Made by a program: the position numbers and the translations under genes
The notes under the pieces: generated by a model
Databases searched by the model: none
The model's input: only the letters and a program-made list of their open reading frames with translations
What the model was told of the DNA's origin: nothing
Shown: piece by piece, positions 16,221 to 25,116 of the stretch
Numbering within the stretch: the first letter of the stretch is position 1
Layout: each line of letters opens with the position of its first letter
NCBI RefSeq assembly: GCF_014287775.1
Contig: NZ_JACOOZ010000004.1
Coordinates: 186,001-250,000 of the forward strand
Reading direction: 5' to 3'
Origin: Eubacterium_G segne
GTDB lineage: Bacteria; Bacillota; Clostridia; Lachnospirales; Lachnospiraceae
Length of the DNA: 64,000 nt

Positions 16221-16529
16221 TTATTTAAGCATTCCAACCATCTTAGCTACGATGGCATCTGCCTGCTTAATTGCCTGACCTGTAGTGATTTTAACTTTCT
16301 TTAAGTTATCAAAACGACCTGCATTCTTAATAGGCATATCTGTTGTTAATATTACTGCATCTGCTGTAGCAATATCTTCTGCTGTAATAGCATTTTCAAT
16401 ACCAATAGAACCCTGTGTTTCAACCTTACACTCGATTCCTGCTTTTTTGCAAGCCTGCTGAATAGCCTCTGCTGACATATAAGTATGTGCAACCCCTGAA
16501 GGGCATGCTGTAACTGCTAAAAATTTCAT
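16221..16529 (-). CDS. PTS fructose-family IIB component
   Basis: A 102-residue IIB of the fructose superfamily. The phosphorylated cysteine sits near the N terminus in AVTACPSGVAHTYMSAEA (Cys9), followed by VETQGSIGIENAITAEDI and DAVILTTDMPI. It takes phosphate from IIA and gives it to the sugar carried by IIC. I chose the ATG at 16527-16529 because family members begin MKxLAVTACP; a GTG three codons earlier is open too. The domain is a separate protein, as in the E. coli Frw system. A 48-bp tandem repeat lies between it and the IIC gene upstream. Confidence 0.92.
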   Translation of the reverse strand: MKFLAVTACPSGVAHTYMSAEAIQQACKKAGIECKVETQGSIGIENAITAEDIATADAVILTTDMPIKNAGRFDNLKKVKITTGQAIKQADAIVAKMVGMLK

Positions 16530-16554
16530 ATCATTCACTCTCTTTCTTGTTAAT

Positions 16555-16642
16555 TTAAATCCGACTTATCAGTTTATTTTATACAAGTTATATTTTCCTG
16601 ACTTAAATCCGACTTATCAGTTTATTATACAAATTATATTTC
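16555..16642. repeat. 48-bp tandem duplication between the IIC and IIB genes
   Basis: The unit starting TTAAATCCGACTTATCAG occurs at 16555 and again at 16603, with 3-4 differences over 40 bases. It fills most of the 120-base gap. It may be a slippage duplication or a pair of regulatory or mRNA-processing sites. Confidence 0.75.
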
Positions 16643-16651
16643 TTATATGAT

Positions 16652-17887
16652 TTATTCAAATGAGATATCAACATCTCCTAAATCCTCCGGTTCAGGTGCA
16701 ACATAATCTTTCTTTAATAATGCACACAAACCAACGTAAATTGCTACACCAACTAAAATACAGATTACGTAAAGTGGCCAACCTGACATAAAGCTTTCAC
16801 CCTGAATAACAGGAGCTACAATTAAACCACCCCAGCAAGCTGACATCTTAGCACCAACTCCAAGGAATCCTGCAAGACCACCTGCAATTGCTGATGCAAT
16901 CATGTTAATAGGAATCATTCTTGTCGGATCAGCAGCTGTATATGAAATAGCTCCTTCTGTAATACCACAGCAACCCATCGCTATAGCACCGATGCCTGCA
17001 TTCTGTTCTTCCGGTGAGAACTTCTTTCTTAAAACTAATGAAGCAACACCACATCCGATTGGAGGAATACAAATAGCAATACCAACAGGAGCTGCGAATG
17101 TGTAAATACCTGTACCTACAAATGCTACCATTAAAATTGAGTAAGCAACTTTGTTTACAGGACCACCAAGGTCAAATGCTATCATAAGTGATGCCAAAGC
17201 ACTAATTCCTGCAAGGGCAAGACTTCCATGATTTCCATGTGCCATATCTGTCATTACACCTTCAAGCCATGTCATAAATGATGCAATTGGTGCTCCACAT
17301 GAGAACATTATAGCACCTACAATTAACACACCAACTACAGGGATAATGATAATCGATTTAAGTGACTGCATTGACTTTGGAAGAGGAATCTTCTTTAAGT
17401 AATGTGCTACAATACCTGCAATTAAACCTGCAATAGCTGCTCCTATAAATCCGGCTGAAGCTGTCTGTACTGTTCTTGTTGAATTTACATAATACTGAAC
17501 ATTGTCAATTGTTGTTAAAACTGCTCCATCAGGAACTGTAACACCCTTAGTAATTTCTACCAAAGTCTGAACAGGTGCTCCTAAACCTGTAGGAATATTC
17601 AGTGCCATAAATCCGCCTGCCATACCTACTGCAATTCCGGGTCTGTCTGCAATTGAGTAAGCAATATATGCTGCAAATACAGGACACATTAATCCAAGAG
17701 CATCAGCTCCGATTGTCCATAACCAATAAGGAAGACCTGAACCCCATCCCGGAGCTGCTCCTTCACCTGTTAATAATACTGCGATGGCCATTAAGATACC
17801 ACCACCAACAACAACCGGAATCATATATGACACACCATTCATAAGGTGCTGTTTGGTGTTTTTTAAGATATCTACCAATTCTTTCAT
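16652..17887 (-). CDS. PTS fructose-family IIC permease
   Basis: A 411-residue membrane permease of the fructose-type PTS with about nine hydrophobic segments. It starts with the family motif (LMNGVSYMIPVVVGGGILMA). GFIGAAIAGLIAGIVAHYLK, FDLGGPVNKVAYSI and GCCGITEGAISYTAADPTR are the typical conserved IIC blocks. It carries a sugar across the membrane while it is phosphorylated by IIB. The IIC is unfused, like FrwC. The start at 17885-17887 has AAGGAGAAAAG before it. With manA and the glycyl radical genes in the region, candidates for the sugar are mannose-like hexoses or anhydrohexitols; the sequence alone cannot decide. Confidence 0.93.
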   Translation of the reverse strand: MKELVDILKNTKQHLMNGVSYMIPVVVGGGILMAIAVLLTGEGAAPGWGSGLPYWLWTIGADALGLMCPVFAAYIAYSIADRPGIAVGMAGGFMALNIPTGLGAPVQTLVEITKGVTVPDGAVLTTIDNVQYYVNSTRTVQTASAGFIGAAIAGLIAGIVAHYLKKIPLPKSMQSLKSIIIIPVVGVLIVGAIMFSCGAPIASFMTWLEGVMTDMAHGNHGSLALAGISALASLMIAFDLGGPVNKVAYSILMVAFVGTGIYTFAAPVGIAICIPPIGCGVASLVLRKKFSPEEQNAGIGAIAMGCCGITEGAISYTAADPTRMIPINMIASAIAGGLAGFLGVGAKMSACWGGLIVAPVIQGESFMSGWPLYVICILVGVAIYVGLCALLKKDYVAPEPEDLGDVDISFE

Positions 17888-17931
17888 AACTTTTCTCCTT
17901 TTCAAAACGTATTTTATCCTGACCTCAGGAT

Positions 17932-18375
17932 TTAAACTGTGCCAATAAGTTCAATAACTTCATCGGCATTTTTTGCATTCTTTAATTGTTCTCTAAAGTC
18001 TTCATGCATAACCTTTCTGAACAATCCTGCAAGAATTTCTAAGTGTCTGTCACCCTGTCCCGGTGAAGGAACACCGATTTGGAATATCATGTCAACGCTT
18101 TCCGTATCATCCCATTTAACAGGATGCGCAAGACGTACAAAAGCAAGTGATGGTTCCTTAACATGTACTGACTTTGAATGTGGTGTAGCAACTGAGAAAC
18201 CAACTGCCGTACTTGAACTTGCCTCTCTTGCCATAACATCTGCTACATAACCTTCTTTGTCAATAAGTCTGTCGTCCTTGTCCATCGCATCAGCTATTAA
18301 TCTGATAATCCCTTCTGCATTCTCTGCCTTAACGTCAAACATAACAATCTCTTTGCTCATTAGTTCTTTAGCCAA
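17932..18375 (-). CDS. PTS fructose-family IIA component
   Basis: A 147-residue IIA of the fructose/mannitol type. The phosphorylated histidine is in VATPHSKSVHVKEPS (His66), and AFVRLAHPVKWDD plus MIFQIGVPSPGQGDRHLEIL follow as usual. The protein accepts phosphate from HPr. The reading starts at a TTG at 18373-18375, 8 bases behind AGGAGG; the next ATG (18360) is too far from that site. The gene is first in the IIA-IIC-IIB-ptsH-ptsI-HAD-deoR chain and has a good promoter (18424-18452) in front. The IIA would also phosphorylate or sense the PRD regulator encoded upstream. Confidence 0.92.
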   Translation of the reverse strand: MAKELMSKEIVMFDVKAENAEGIIRLIADAMDKDDRLIDKEGYVADVMAREASSSTAVGFSVATPHSKSVHVKEPSLAFVRLAHPVKWDDTESVDMIFQIGVPSPGQGDRHLEILAGLFRKVMHEDFREQLKNAKNADEVIELIGTV

Positions 18376-18423
18376 ACCTTTGTCCTCCTTTTCTTAAAAT
18401 TATTACCACCATTGTGTAATTTC

Positions 18424-18452
18424 ATTCTAAGGGCTTTATTACTTTTTTTCAA
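18424..18452 (-). promoter_or_regulatory. Sigma-A promoter of the PTS operon
   Basis: On the minus strand TTGAAA (18447-18452), a 17-base spacer and TAGAAT (18424-18429) lie about 50 bases before the IIA start. The PRD regulator encoded next door is the likely activator, since it has no AAA+ domain and no -24/-12 promoter is seen. Confidence 0.7.
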
Positions 18453-18453
18453 T

Positions 18454-18494
18454 TCTCGCAAAAAAAGAAAATTGCACTAAAGTTAGTGCAATTA
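18454..18494 (-). terminator. Terminator after the PRD regulator gene
   Basis: The inverted repeat AATTGCACTAA / TTAGTGCAATT is followed on the minus strand by TTTTCTTTTTTT. It separates the manA-regulator pair from the PTS promoter. Confidence 0.88.
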
Positions 18495-18569
18495 TTCTCA
18501 AGCTTAGTATTTTTCTTGCATTGAAACGTTTTGAAAAATCAAAAGCTTTTCATTATTTTTTATTAATTT

Positions 18570-20534
18570 TTATTGTTTATAATGCAATTCTCTTTTGAAT
18601 ATGTCCCCTATCTCCTCCGGAGTCTGACATTTACGTATTTTTCCTATTCTGGTTTCTGAACCTACCAATCTGGTAAATGCCATGAAAAATGACTTAGTAG
18701 TTTCAATGTTGTTAAAGTTAAGGGCTAAAAGGAATATTGTGCTAACCATTTTTCCTCCCCAGTTTACCGGATACTCAAGTTTAACCACAAAAACTTTTGG
18801 TTTTATAACATTTTCCGGCATTCCATGAGGAATGGCAACTTCATTTCCAATAGCTGTTGATTCTATTTTTTCTCTTGTTATTACATCATCGTAAAATTCT
18901 TTTTTTACATATCCACCTTCGCAAAGACGCTTGCAAACCTCTTTAAGAATGGCCTCACGCTCCACTTTTTCCCTGACAATCAGTATATGGTCCTTATCAA
19001 CTATTTCATCAAACTTTTCGCTTCCAAACCGTGGATTTGACAATGCCTCAAAGCATGCATCCTTAATTTTCTGTTCATCATCCCTGCTGACAATAGGCGA
19101 TATATGTACTACCTTGTCCTCATATTCAAAGTTTGGCAGTAACGACAGGATAATATCAGAATCATAGTCCTCTATATTCTCTATTTTTTGGGAGGATAAT
19201 ATGGCAACTATCTTTACATCATCAATTTTGTTTTCTATTTTTCTTGCCACAATATTAGCTGCGGCAATTCCGCTGGTACCAATTAACACCGCTTTGACGT
19301 TTTTCACATTTCTGTGAAGTGCACCTCCTAAAAACAGTGCGATAAAAGAGATTTCATGGTCTGTAGGTATCTCTCCTGTATATTCTTCGTAGAATTTTCC
19401 CAATGTAAAGCATGTGGCAAAAATTCCCGAATACATTTCCCTTATATCTCCTAAGAAAGGATTGCTAACCTCAAAACCATACTGTGTTCTAATAAATGAC
19501 GGTGGAATAAACGCTTCTAAGCTGGTTCTTAAAAGTTCATTTCCCTCTAAATCCGCATTTAAAATTTCAGAAAGATATTTTAAAATTTCAGCGCATATTT
19601 CCTGATTTTTGCTGTCAAATCTGCTATTATTTACCAGTTGTGTACGATTTTTCTTAAGCTGCACTGCTGCCGCTGCAAATAGTATGTCTATATACTGCTT
19701 CTCATATTCATTAATCTGCACTTTTCCCAGCTGCTCATACATCTGACACACTTTTCCAACAATTTCAGGATTGCTTAATTTTCCTTCTTCTTTGACAATA
19801 TCCTTCTCTATAACATTTCCCATTCTGATTCTAAATAACTGGATGCTAAGATATTCTGCCAACATTCTAAAGGAATAGTCTGTATAGGCAACATCAAATT
19901 CCTTCTCTATTGCCCCTATTACTTCAATGGCCTTCTCATAATTATCCCTTCCAAAGTTATTTATCCACAAATACTCTTCTTCATAATTAACCCTGTAATC
20001 GTGTACATTGTCTACTTTATTATTTCCAATGGCATATCTGCAATAACTTTTCATTGCCTTTCTAATGGAAAATTCCTCACCGGAAATAAACACACCATGC
20101 CCTGCAACCCTGTTAATATGAATATTATATTTTTCAAGTTCCTTTGATATGGTGTTAATGTCATCGCCAATCATTTTCTTACTAACATTTAATTCCTCTG
20201 AAAACAATGACAGGGTATAAGTGTCCCATCCGCTTAAAAGAATGTACATTATATAACCCATTCTCTGTTTTTTGGACATTACCATTTTTTTGTCACGTTT
20301 CATGGCACTAACCTGCTCAATCTGGTTTTCAGAAAAGTCTGCCACAAAACCTATTCCCGGCTTTCTTTCCAAGGTCATTCCCTGCTCCTTACAAAAATCC
20401 GAGACCTCCTTAATATAGGTTTTTACACTTCTTTCTGATACGCCAAGATACAGTGCCAGAGTCTTTGACGTAATAGGTGTACGGTTATTGTCAATTAATT
20501 TTTCTAATATCTGAAGACTTCTTTCTGATAACAT
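18570..20534 (-). CDS. PRD-containing, PTS-controlled transcriptional activator (MtlR/LicR type)
   Basis: This 654-residue regulator has an N-terminal winged helix (residues 1-60: RSLQILEKLIDNN, TLALYLGVSERSVKTYIKEV) and a second helix-turn-helix-like region to about 170. Two PRD domains cover about 180-400 (AEYLSIQLFRIRMG, HEISFIALFLGGALHRN). A IIB-like domain follows at about 410-500 (AVLIGTSGIAAANIVARKI, with Ser in place of the usual Cys), then a C-terminal fructose-type IIA domain (NEVAIPHGMPENVIKPKVFV, with His). HPr and the EIIs phosphorylate such sites to couple gene activity to sugar flow. It is expected to activate the divergence-free PTS operon that follows. The gene lies 26 bases behind manA. 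Confidence 0.93.
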   Translation of the reverse strand: MLSERSLQILEKLIDNNRTPITSKTLALYLGVSERSVKTYIKEVSDFCKEQGMTLERKPGIGFVADFSENQIEQVSAMKRDKKMVMSKKQRMGYIMYILLSGWDTYTLSLFSEELNVSKKMIGDDINTISKELEKYNIHINRVAGHGVFISGEEFSIRKAMKSYCRYAIGNNKVDNVHDYRVNYEEEYLWINNFGRDNYEKAIEVIGAIEKEFDVAYTDYSFRMLAEYLSIQLFRIRMGNVIEKDIVKEEGKLSNPEIVGKVCQMYEQLGKVQINEYEKQYIDILFAAAAVQLKKNRTQLVNNSRFDSKNQEICAEILKYLSEILNADLEGNELLRTSLEAFIPPSFIRTQYGFEVSNPFLGDIREMYSGIFATCFTLGKFYEEYTGEIPTDHEISFIALFLGGALHRNVKNVKAVLIGTSGIAAANIVARKIENKIDDVKIVAILSSQKIENIEDYDSDIILSLLPNFEYEDKVVHISPIVSRDDEQKIKDACFEALSNPRFGSEKFDEIVDKDHILIVREKVEREAILKEVCKRLCEGGYVKKEFYDDVITREKIESTAIGNEVAIPHGMPENVIKPKVFVVKLEYPVNWGGKMVSTIFLLALNFNNIETTKSFFMAFTRLVGSETRIGKIRKCQTPEEIGDIFKRELHYKQ

Positions 20535-20560
20535 ATCTCTTTCAACTTTCTTAATATCTT

Positions 20561-21508
20561 TTAGCAGTATGATATCATTACTGTTAATTTTCCCTCAATG
20601 TTACATTGTTTTAATGTAGCAGGAATAATAAAATGTTCACCCTTTCCTATCTTCTGTCCGTTTATCATTCCGCTTCCATCTATAACACTTGCATTAATAA
20701 ATGGTTTATCATTTTCAAAACTGTATTTTCCGTCTATTTCCCATCTCTCTAATGTGTAGAAAGGACATTTTACTAACCTTTCACTGCTCATTCCCGGATA
20801 GTTATTAACAATTCTCTCCTGGTTGTAATCAACGTGAGGAGCTTCAATACAGTCTATACTTTGTTTTAAATGCAACTGTCTTGGTTTTCCGTTCTGCAGT
20901 CTGTCATAATCATAAACTCTATATGTTATGTCACTGCTTTGCTGTGTTTCTATGAGCAATGTTCCGCCTTTAATTGCATGAAGACATCCGGGGTTTATCT
21001 GGAAAAAATCACCTTTTTTAATTGGAACAACTCTTATTAATTCATTCCATCGTCCCTGATTTATCATATCTGCAAGTTCTTTTTTATCCTTTGCATTATG
21101 ACCTATGACAATACTGGCATCTTCCTTGCAGTCAAGAATGTACCAGCATTCCGTTTTCCCTAATGAACCATTTTCATGTTCTGCCGCATAGGCATCATTA
21201 GGGTGTACCTGGATGCTTAAATCCTGCTGCGCCCCTATTATTTTTACAAGAAGTGGGAACACGTCGTTTTCAATATTTCCAAATAACTCTCTGTGATTTT
21301 CATAGCACCATGACAATTTTTCTCCGGCAAATTCTCCGTTTAAAATTGTGCAGTCACCACTTTTGTGTGCACTTATTCCCCAACATTCACCTGCATTGTC
21401 TCCAGCCTGCTCATATCCAAAATTTTTCAATAAATCTCCACCCCAGATTGCGTCCTTAAATACCGGCTGCAAAAGAATAACTTCATTTGAGTAACTTTGT
21501 CTTTCCAT
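20561..21508 (-). CDS. manA: Mannose-6-phosphate isomerase, class I
   Basis: A zinc cupin enzyme (315 residues) that interconverts mannose 6-phosphate and fructose 6-phosphate. Metal ligands are visible in SIQVHPNDAYAAEHE and in GKTECWYIL. FFQINPGCLHAIKGGTLLIE and SDITYRVYDYDR are typical of the short Firmicutes type. The start follows a GAGGTATTTAAC stretch. It is first in the chain that continues with the PRD regulator and the PTS genes. This suggests that the imported sugar enters as mannose 6-phosphate or a related compound, or that the enzyme links the pathway to glycolysis. Confidence 0.94.
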   Translation of the reverse strand: MERQSYSNEVILLQPVFKDAIWGGDLLKNFGYEQAGDNAGECWGISAHKSGDCTILNGEFAGEKLSWCYENHRELFGNIENDVFPLLVKIIGAQQDLSIQVHPNDAYAAEHENGSLGKTECWYILDCKEDASIVIGHNAKDKKELADMINQGRWNELIRVVPIKKGDFFQINPGCLHAIKGGTLLIETQQSSDITYRVYDYDRLQNGKPRQLHLKQSIDCIEAPHVDYNQERIVNNYPGMSSERLVKCPFYTLERWEIDGKYSFENDKPFINASVIDGSGMINGQKIGKGEHFIIPATLKQCNIEGKLTVMISYC

Positions 21509-21660
21509 GTTAAATACCTCTTTTTCGTTTTTTCTCAGTAGCTAATTTCAACAATCCTCTTTCCAATATAACTTTGATTGTAACATATTTTACAAAAATA
21601 TCATACATTTTAATATTTTTTTATATTTTATTATAAAAGGACTTTGGAGTCACTACAAAA

Positions 21661-23487
21661 ATGACGTTAAAATTAACTACTTTTTCTGATTTTTTCAAAA
21701 GAAATCTCTTTTCATCGATTATTATTGGCATTTTTATTATCTTTTTATGTGCCATTACTGTTTTCCCTCTTTTGTCTGAAAAAAAAGAAAATTCCTTTGA
21801 AAACAATACACAGCAAAACTTTAATATCTACGCAGACAAACTTTTAACAGACCAGCTCTCTTCCGACACTCTCAGTTTGCATTTTTATTTATCTGATACT
21901 TCAAAATACGGACTGGATAACATTACCCCCACTTTGGGAAACTATACATATGAGTCTATGACTTCATCCCAAAACCACTTTATAAACGAAATTAATCTTT
22001 TAAAAAACTTTAATTATAAAGACCTTTCCACGGAGCAGCAGATAACCTATGATGTTTTAATGGAGTATTTTAAAGATCAGCTGGATTTTTCCGACTTATG
22101 CCTTTGTTCTCAGGTATTAAGTCCTACTACGGGGCTTCAGGCTCAGCTTCCTGTTCTTTTATGTGAATATTCCTTTTCCTCCCAAAAGGATATTGAAAAT
22201 TATCTTTCTATTTTGTCTCTCATAAAGGATTATTATGGACAAATATGTGAATTTCAAAAATTAAAGGCTGAAAATAATTCTTTTATAAGTAAATTTGCCT
22301 GCGACAAAATAATTGCCCAGTGTAAGGAATTTATCGGCAACAAAAATACCTGTGAAAATCTTTTGCATACATCATTTTTAAACAGATTATCCGGTGTTAC
22401 ATTTTTAACTGACCAGGAAAAAAATAATTATATAACAAGGGATATTAATGTAATTGAGGAAAGCATTTACCCTGCCTACGAGAATATCGCCAATACCTTG
22501 TGGTCATTGCAAAAAAAGGGAGCCTGTAAAAACAAAAACGGTCTTTTCTACCTGAAAAGCGGCAGGGATTACTATGAATATCTTGTAAGAAATTATACGG
22601 GAAGTTCTAAATCTGTCAGTGATTTAAAAGCTGAAATTCAGCTTAATCTCACAGGGTATGTGCAGGCAATTTATTCTATTCTCACAAAAGACCCTGAACT
22701 GGAGAAAAAGTTTTATGGTAAAACAGAATCCGACTTAAAGCCCAATGACATTATATCTTCACTGTCAAAGAAAATTTCCAATAATTTTCCTACAACAGTG
22801 GGAGACAGCCGGCTTTCCGAAATTTCATACACCTTAAAATATGTGGATAAAAGTCTTGAGGATTTTTTAAGTCCTGCTTTTTATTTAACTCCTCCTATAG
22901 ATAATCCACAACATAACATTATTTATATAAACGGTAGCGAAAGTATGAAAAATCAGGATTTTTATGCCACAATTGCCCATGAAGGAATACCGGGGCATAT
23001 GTACCAGTCATGGTTCTTTTCATCTACTAATCCCCACCCTGTAAGGCACATTATTAACTACGGTGGCTATACTGAAGGGTGGGCAACTTATGTGGAATTT
23101 ATGTCTTATCAGTATCGTTATAAAGACCAAAATCTTGCCAAAGCCTTTGCCTGTAGTTCTGCATATTCTCTGGCTCTTTATTCTATTTGCGATATTGGAA
23201 TTAACTATGACGGATGGACTTTTAAAGACACTACTAAGTATCTGGCAGATTATAATATCACTGACAAAAAGGTTTGTGAATCCATTTTTCAGTCTGTTAT
23301 AGAAGAGCCTGCCAATTATCTTCAATATTATGTAGGCTTTATGGAAATAACCCGGCTTAAGGATTCTCTTAAAAAGAAGCTGGGAGATTCCTTTAACTTA
23401 AAAGATTTTCACAAGGCTTTTTTGGCTGTGGGACCTGCGCCTTTTGATGTGGTAAATAAGTGGATTATGTACGAATATGCCAAATAA
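21661..23487 (+). CDS. Membrane-anchored DUF885 protein (putative metalloprotease)
   Basis: This 608-residue protein has one N-terminal membrane segment (SSIIIGIFIIFLCAITVFP, residues 15-35), which would place the rest outside the cell. It belongs to the DUF885 family. The zinc-site-like motif IAHEGIPGHMYQ (near residue 440, HExxxGH form) and a later EGWATYVE supply the glutamate ligands; GPAPFDVVNKWI ends the family fold. A secreted peptidase role is inferred from the motif. The gene is on the plus strand, divergent from manA, with a 150-base A/T-rich gap between them. A clear terminator follows. No neighbour suggests a substrate. Confidence 0.82.
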   Translation: MTLKLTTFSDFFKRNLFSSIIIGIFIIFLCAITVFPLLSEKKENSFENNTQQNFNIYADKLLTDQLSSDTLSLHFYLSDTSKYGLDNITPTLGNYTYESMTSSQNHFINEINLLKNFNYKDLSTEQQITYDVLMEYFKDQLDFSDLCLCSQVLSPTTGLQAQLPVLLCEYSFSSQKDIENYLSILSLIKDYYGQICEFQKLKAENNSFISKFACDKIIAQCKEFIGNKNTCENLLHTSFLNRLSGVTFLTDQEKNNYITRDINVIEESIYPAYENIANTLWSLQKKGACKNKNGLFYLKSGRDYYEYLVRNYTGSSKSVSDLKAEIQLNLTGYVQAIYSILTKDPELEKKFYGKTESDLKPNDIISSLSKKISNNFPTTVGDSRLSEISYTLKYVDKSLEDFLSPAFYLTPPIDNPQHNIIYINGSESMKNQDFYATIAHEGIPGHMYQSWFFSSTNPHPVRHIINYGGYTEGWATYVEFMSYQYRYKDQNLAKAFACSSAYSLALYSICDIGINYDGWTFKDTTKYLADYNITDKKVCESIFQSVIEEPANYLQYYVGFMEITRLKDSLKKKLGDSFNLKDFHKAFLAVGPAPFDVVNKWIMYEYAK

Positions 23488-23502
23488 TTTCTAAATTCAA
23501 CA

Positions 23503-23540
23503 AAGCCGGATATTCTGCCTGTATATCCGGTTTTGTTTTA
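23503..23540 (+). terminator. Terminator after the DUF885 gene
   Basis: AAGCCGGATAT pairs with ATATCCGGTT around a 9-base loop and is followed by TTGTTTTA, 15 bases after the stop codon. Confidence 0.88.
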
Positions 23541-23575
23541 GGTATTAATATTTTATCTACAGCCCTTTTCAACTG

Positions 23576-23673
23576 TATATTATGATGTGATTGACAAACT
23601 CGCGTAGCAACGAAATAACCCCATTACATCATTGGATGGCACAATCTATTTTGTGCACTCACATCACAATATC
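23576..23673. repeat. 98-bp element with 18-bp terminal inverted repeats
   Basis: The left end (23576-23593, TATATTATGATGTGATTG) and the inverted right end (23656-23673) match at 15 of 18 positions. Inside are a perfect hairpin (GCACAA...TTGTGC, 23639-23656) and a short G/C-rich core. It encodes no protein. It may be a small palindromic mobile element or a structured RNA. Confidence 0.5.
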
Positions 23674-23745
23674 ATTATAACAATACTACTTAATAATTTA
23701 CATTCTTGTACTGAAATGTACTTTTTCTGTATTGAACGGCGATTT

Positions 23746-24459
23746 TTAACTGCTAAACTTACTTTTCATACTTTTTATCATTGATGGCCCGATATCTATT
23801 TCCTCTTTAGTTCCTGTAATTGTTATAATTCGGTTTACATAATCTATACTTTTAATGTGTCTTTTATTTACCACGTAAAATCTGCTGCACCTTACAAAAT
23901 CCCCTGAACTTATTTCTTCAATGATATTTTCAAGAGTTCTGTTTTTTACGGTAAAAGCTTCCTTTTTCGTGTATATGTAAAGTCGTCTTCTTTCACTTTT
24001 TATGTACAATATATCCTGTATTTTCACAGAATATATTATGCCCTCATCTTTAATATAAAGATTCCTTTTTTTAATTTGAGGTTTGGGAAATTCTAATGCA
24101 GTTTCTACAACTTTTATAAGTTCACTTCTATCGTAAGGCTTTTCCATAAATGCATAGCAGTGTAACTGCTCGTACATAAATAACTTGGGATCTTCTAAAT
24201 ATGACAAAAAAATAATAGGTGTAAAACAATATTGTTGCACCCTACGTATTGCCTCTGCAAAACGTATGCCCCCTACACTGTCTCCGTCACTGTCAGTTGC
24301 CACGGTATCTATAATAAAAAGGTCAATATAATCATGTAACATTATTCCACATGCCTCCTGAAAGTTATCTGACCTATAAATTTTTATTTTGTGATTTTTA
24401 AATTCCGGTAAATTCAATACTCCCTTTTTATTATCATTTAATAATAGAATTTTTTTCAT
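23746..24459 (-). CDS. LytTR-family response regulator
   Basis: A 237-residue protein with a receiver-like domain at about 1-120 (DLFIIDTVATDSDGDSVGG holds the likely phospho-acceptor Asp; TPIIFLSY and AFMEKPYD the Thr/Ser and Lys) and a LytTR DNA-binding domain at about 135-235 (DILYIKSERRRLYIYT, FVRCSRFYVVNKRHIKSI). The receiver has an unusual acidic insert after the Asp and an N terminus LLLNDNKK without the usual double acidic pair, so it may respond without phosphorylation. Its start overlaps the stop of the upstream XRE gene by 4 bases (ATGA), so the two proteins are made together. No kinase is adjacent. Confidence 0.86.
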   Translation of the reverse strand: MKKILLLNDNKKGVLNLPEFKNHKIKIYRSDNFQEACGIMLHDYIDLFIIDTVATDSDGDSVGGIRFAEAIRRVQQYCFTPIIFLSYLEDPKLFMYEQLHCYAFMEKPYDRSELIKVVETALEFPKPQIKKRNLYIKDEGIIYSVKIQDILYIKSERRRLYIYTKKEAFTVKNRTLENIIEEISSGDFVRCSRFYVVNKRHIKSIDYVNRIITITGTKEEIDIGPSMIKSMKSKFSS

Positions 24460-24782
24460 TCTTCATTCTTATCCTTTGTTTTTCCATAAATATTATCTAA
24501 TTTTAAAAGCAATAACATTTTATCATGCTCAGAATACTTTCTTATATCTTTTTTCCCCTTTTTATCAAATAGAATTTCGTCCGCCGAAATATTATATGCC
24601 TGGTTTAACTTAAACAAACATCCCGTAGATAAATTTCTCTCTCCGTTTTCTATTTTTCTGTATGTTGAGTATGACATTCTAATATCCTCAGCAACCCTTT
24701 CCTGAGATAAACCTATCTTTCTTCTGAGTTTTATTACACGTTTAGAATATTTCAACATTTCATCTCTTGTATATCTTTTCAT
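24456..24782 (-). CDS. XRE-family helix-turn-helix regulator
   Basis: A 108-residue protein with a Cro/C1-type helix-turn-helix at residues 13-72 (RRKIGLSQERVAEDIRMSYS, YRKIENGERNLSTGCLFKLN, YNISADEILFD). The C-terminal tail is charged and has no known domain. It overlaps the following LytTR gene by 4 bases, so the pair forms a two-gene regulatory unit. The 334-base gap to the divergent XRE gene on the plus strand is A/T-rich and holds both promoters, including a TATAAT box at about 25047. Confidence 0.85.
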   Translation of the reverse strand: MKRYTRDEMLKYSKRVIKLRRKIGLSQERVAEDIRMSYSTYRKIENGERNLSTGCLFKLNQAYNISADEILFDKKGKKDIRKYSEHDKMLLLLKLDNIYGKTKDKNEE

Positions 24783-25116
24783 ATTTCACTCTCATAATGT
24801 ATAAGTTAGTAAAAATGCTATTCTTTTTTATTTATTAACACCAGTCACTATTACTGTACCAAAGGGACATAATTTTGCAGAACCGGCCTTCTAATGTATT
24901 TGGGATTACCTATATTATTATTCAATAAAGTTTCATTATTACTTTAAATTGTTACTTTTTCCTTTTATTATTATATTCTTATAACTTTTTTAAAAAATAA
25001 TTTTCTTTTTTACACATATACCGTTATTGTTGCACTAAATATGTTATAATTATAAGTACTATTTTCTTTTATCATATTTCACACACATCTTATATGCTAA
25101 AAGGAGAACTATTTTC

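Noticed and set aside
18514..18530. Catabolite-responsive (cre) site near TTGAAACGTTTTGAA
   Set aside because: The match to the cre consensus fails at the central CG spacing and at the right half; it also lies behind the regulator gene, not in a promoter.
21621..21806. Minus-strand 61-codon frame opposite the start of the DUF885 gene
   Set aside because: It is a shadow of the real gene's membrane-anchor region and has no ribosome site.
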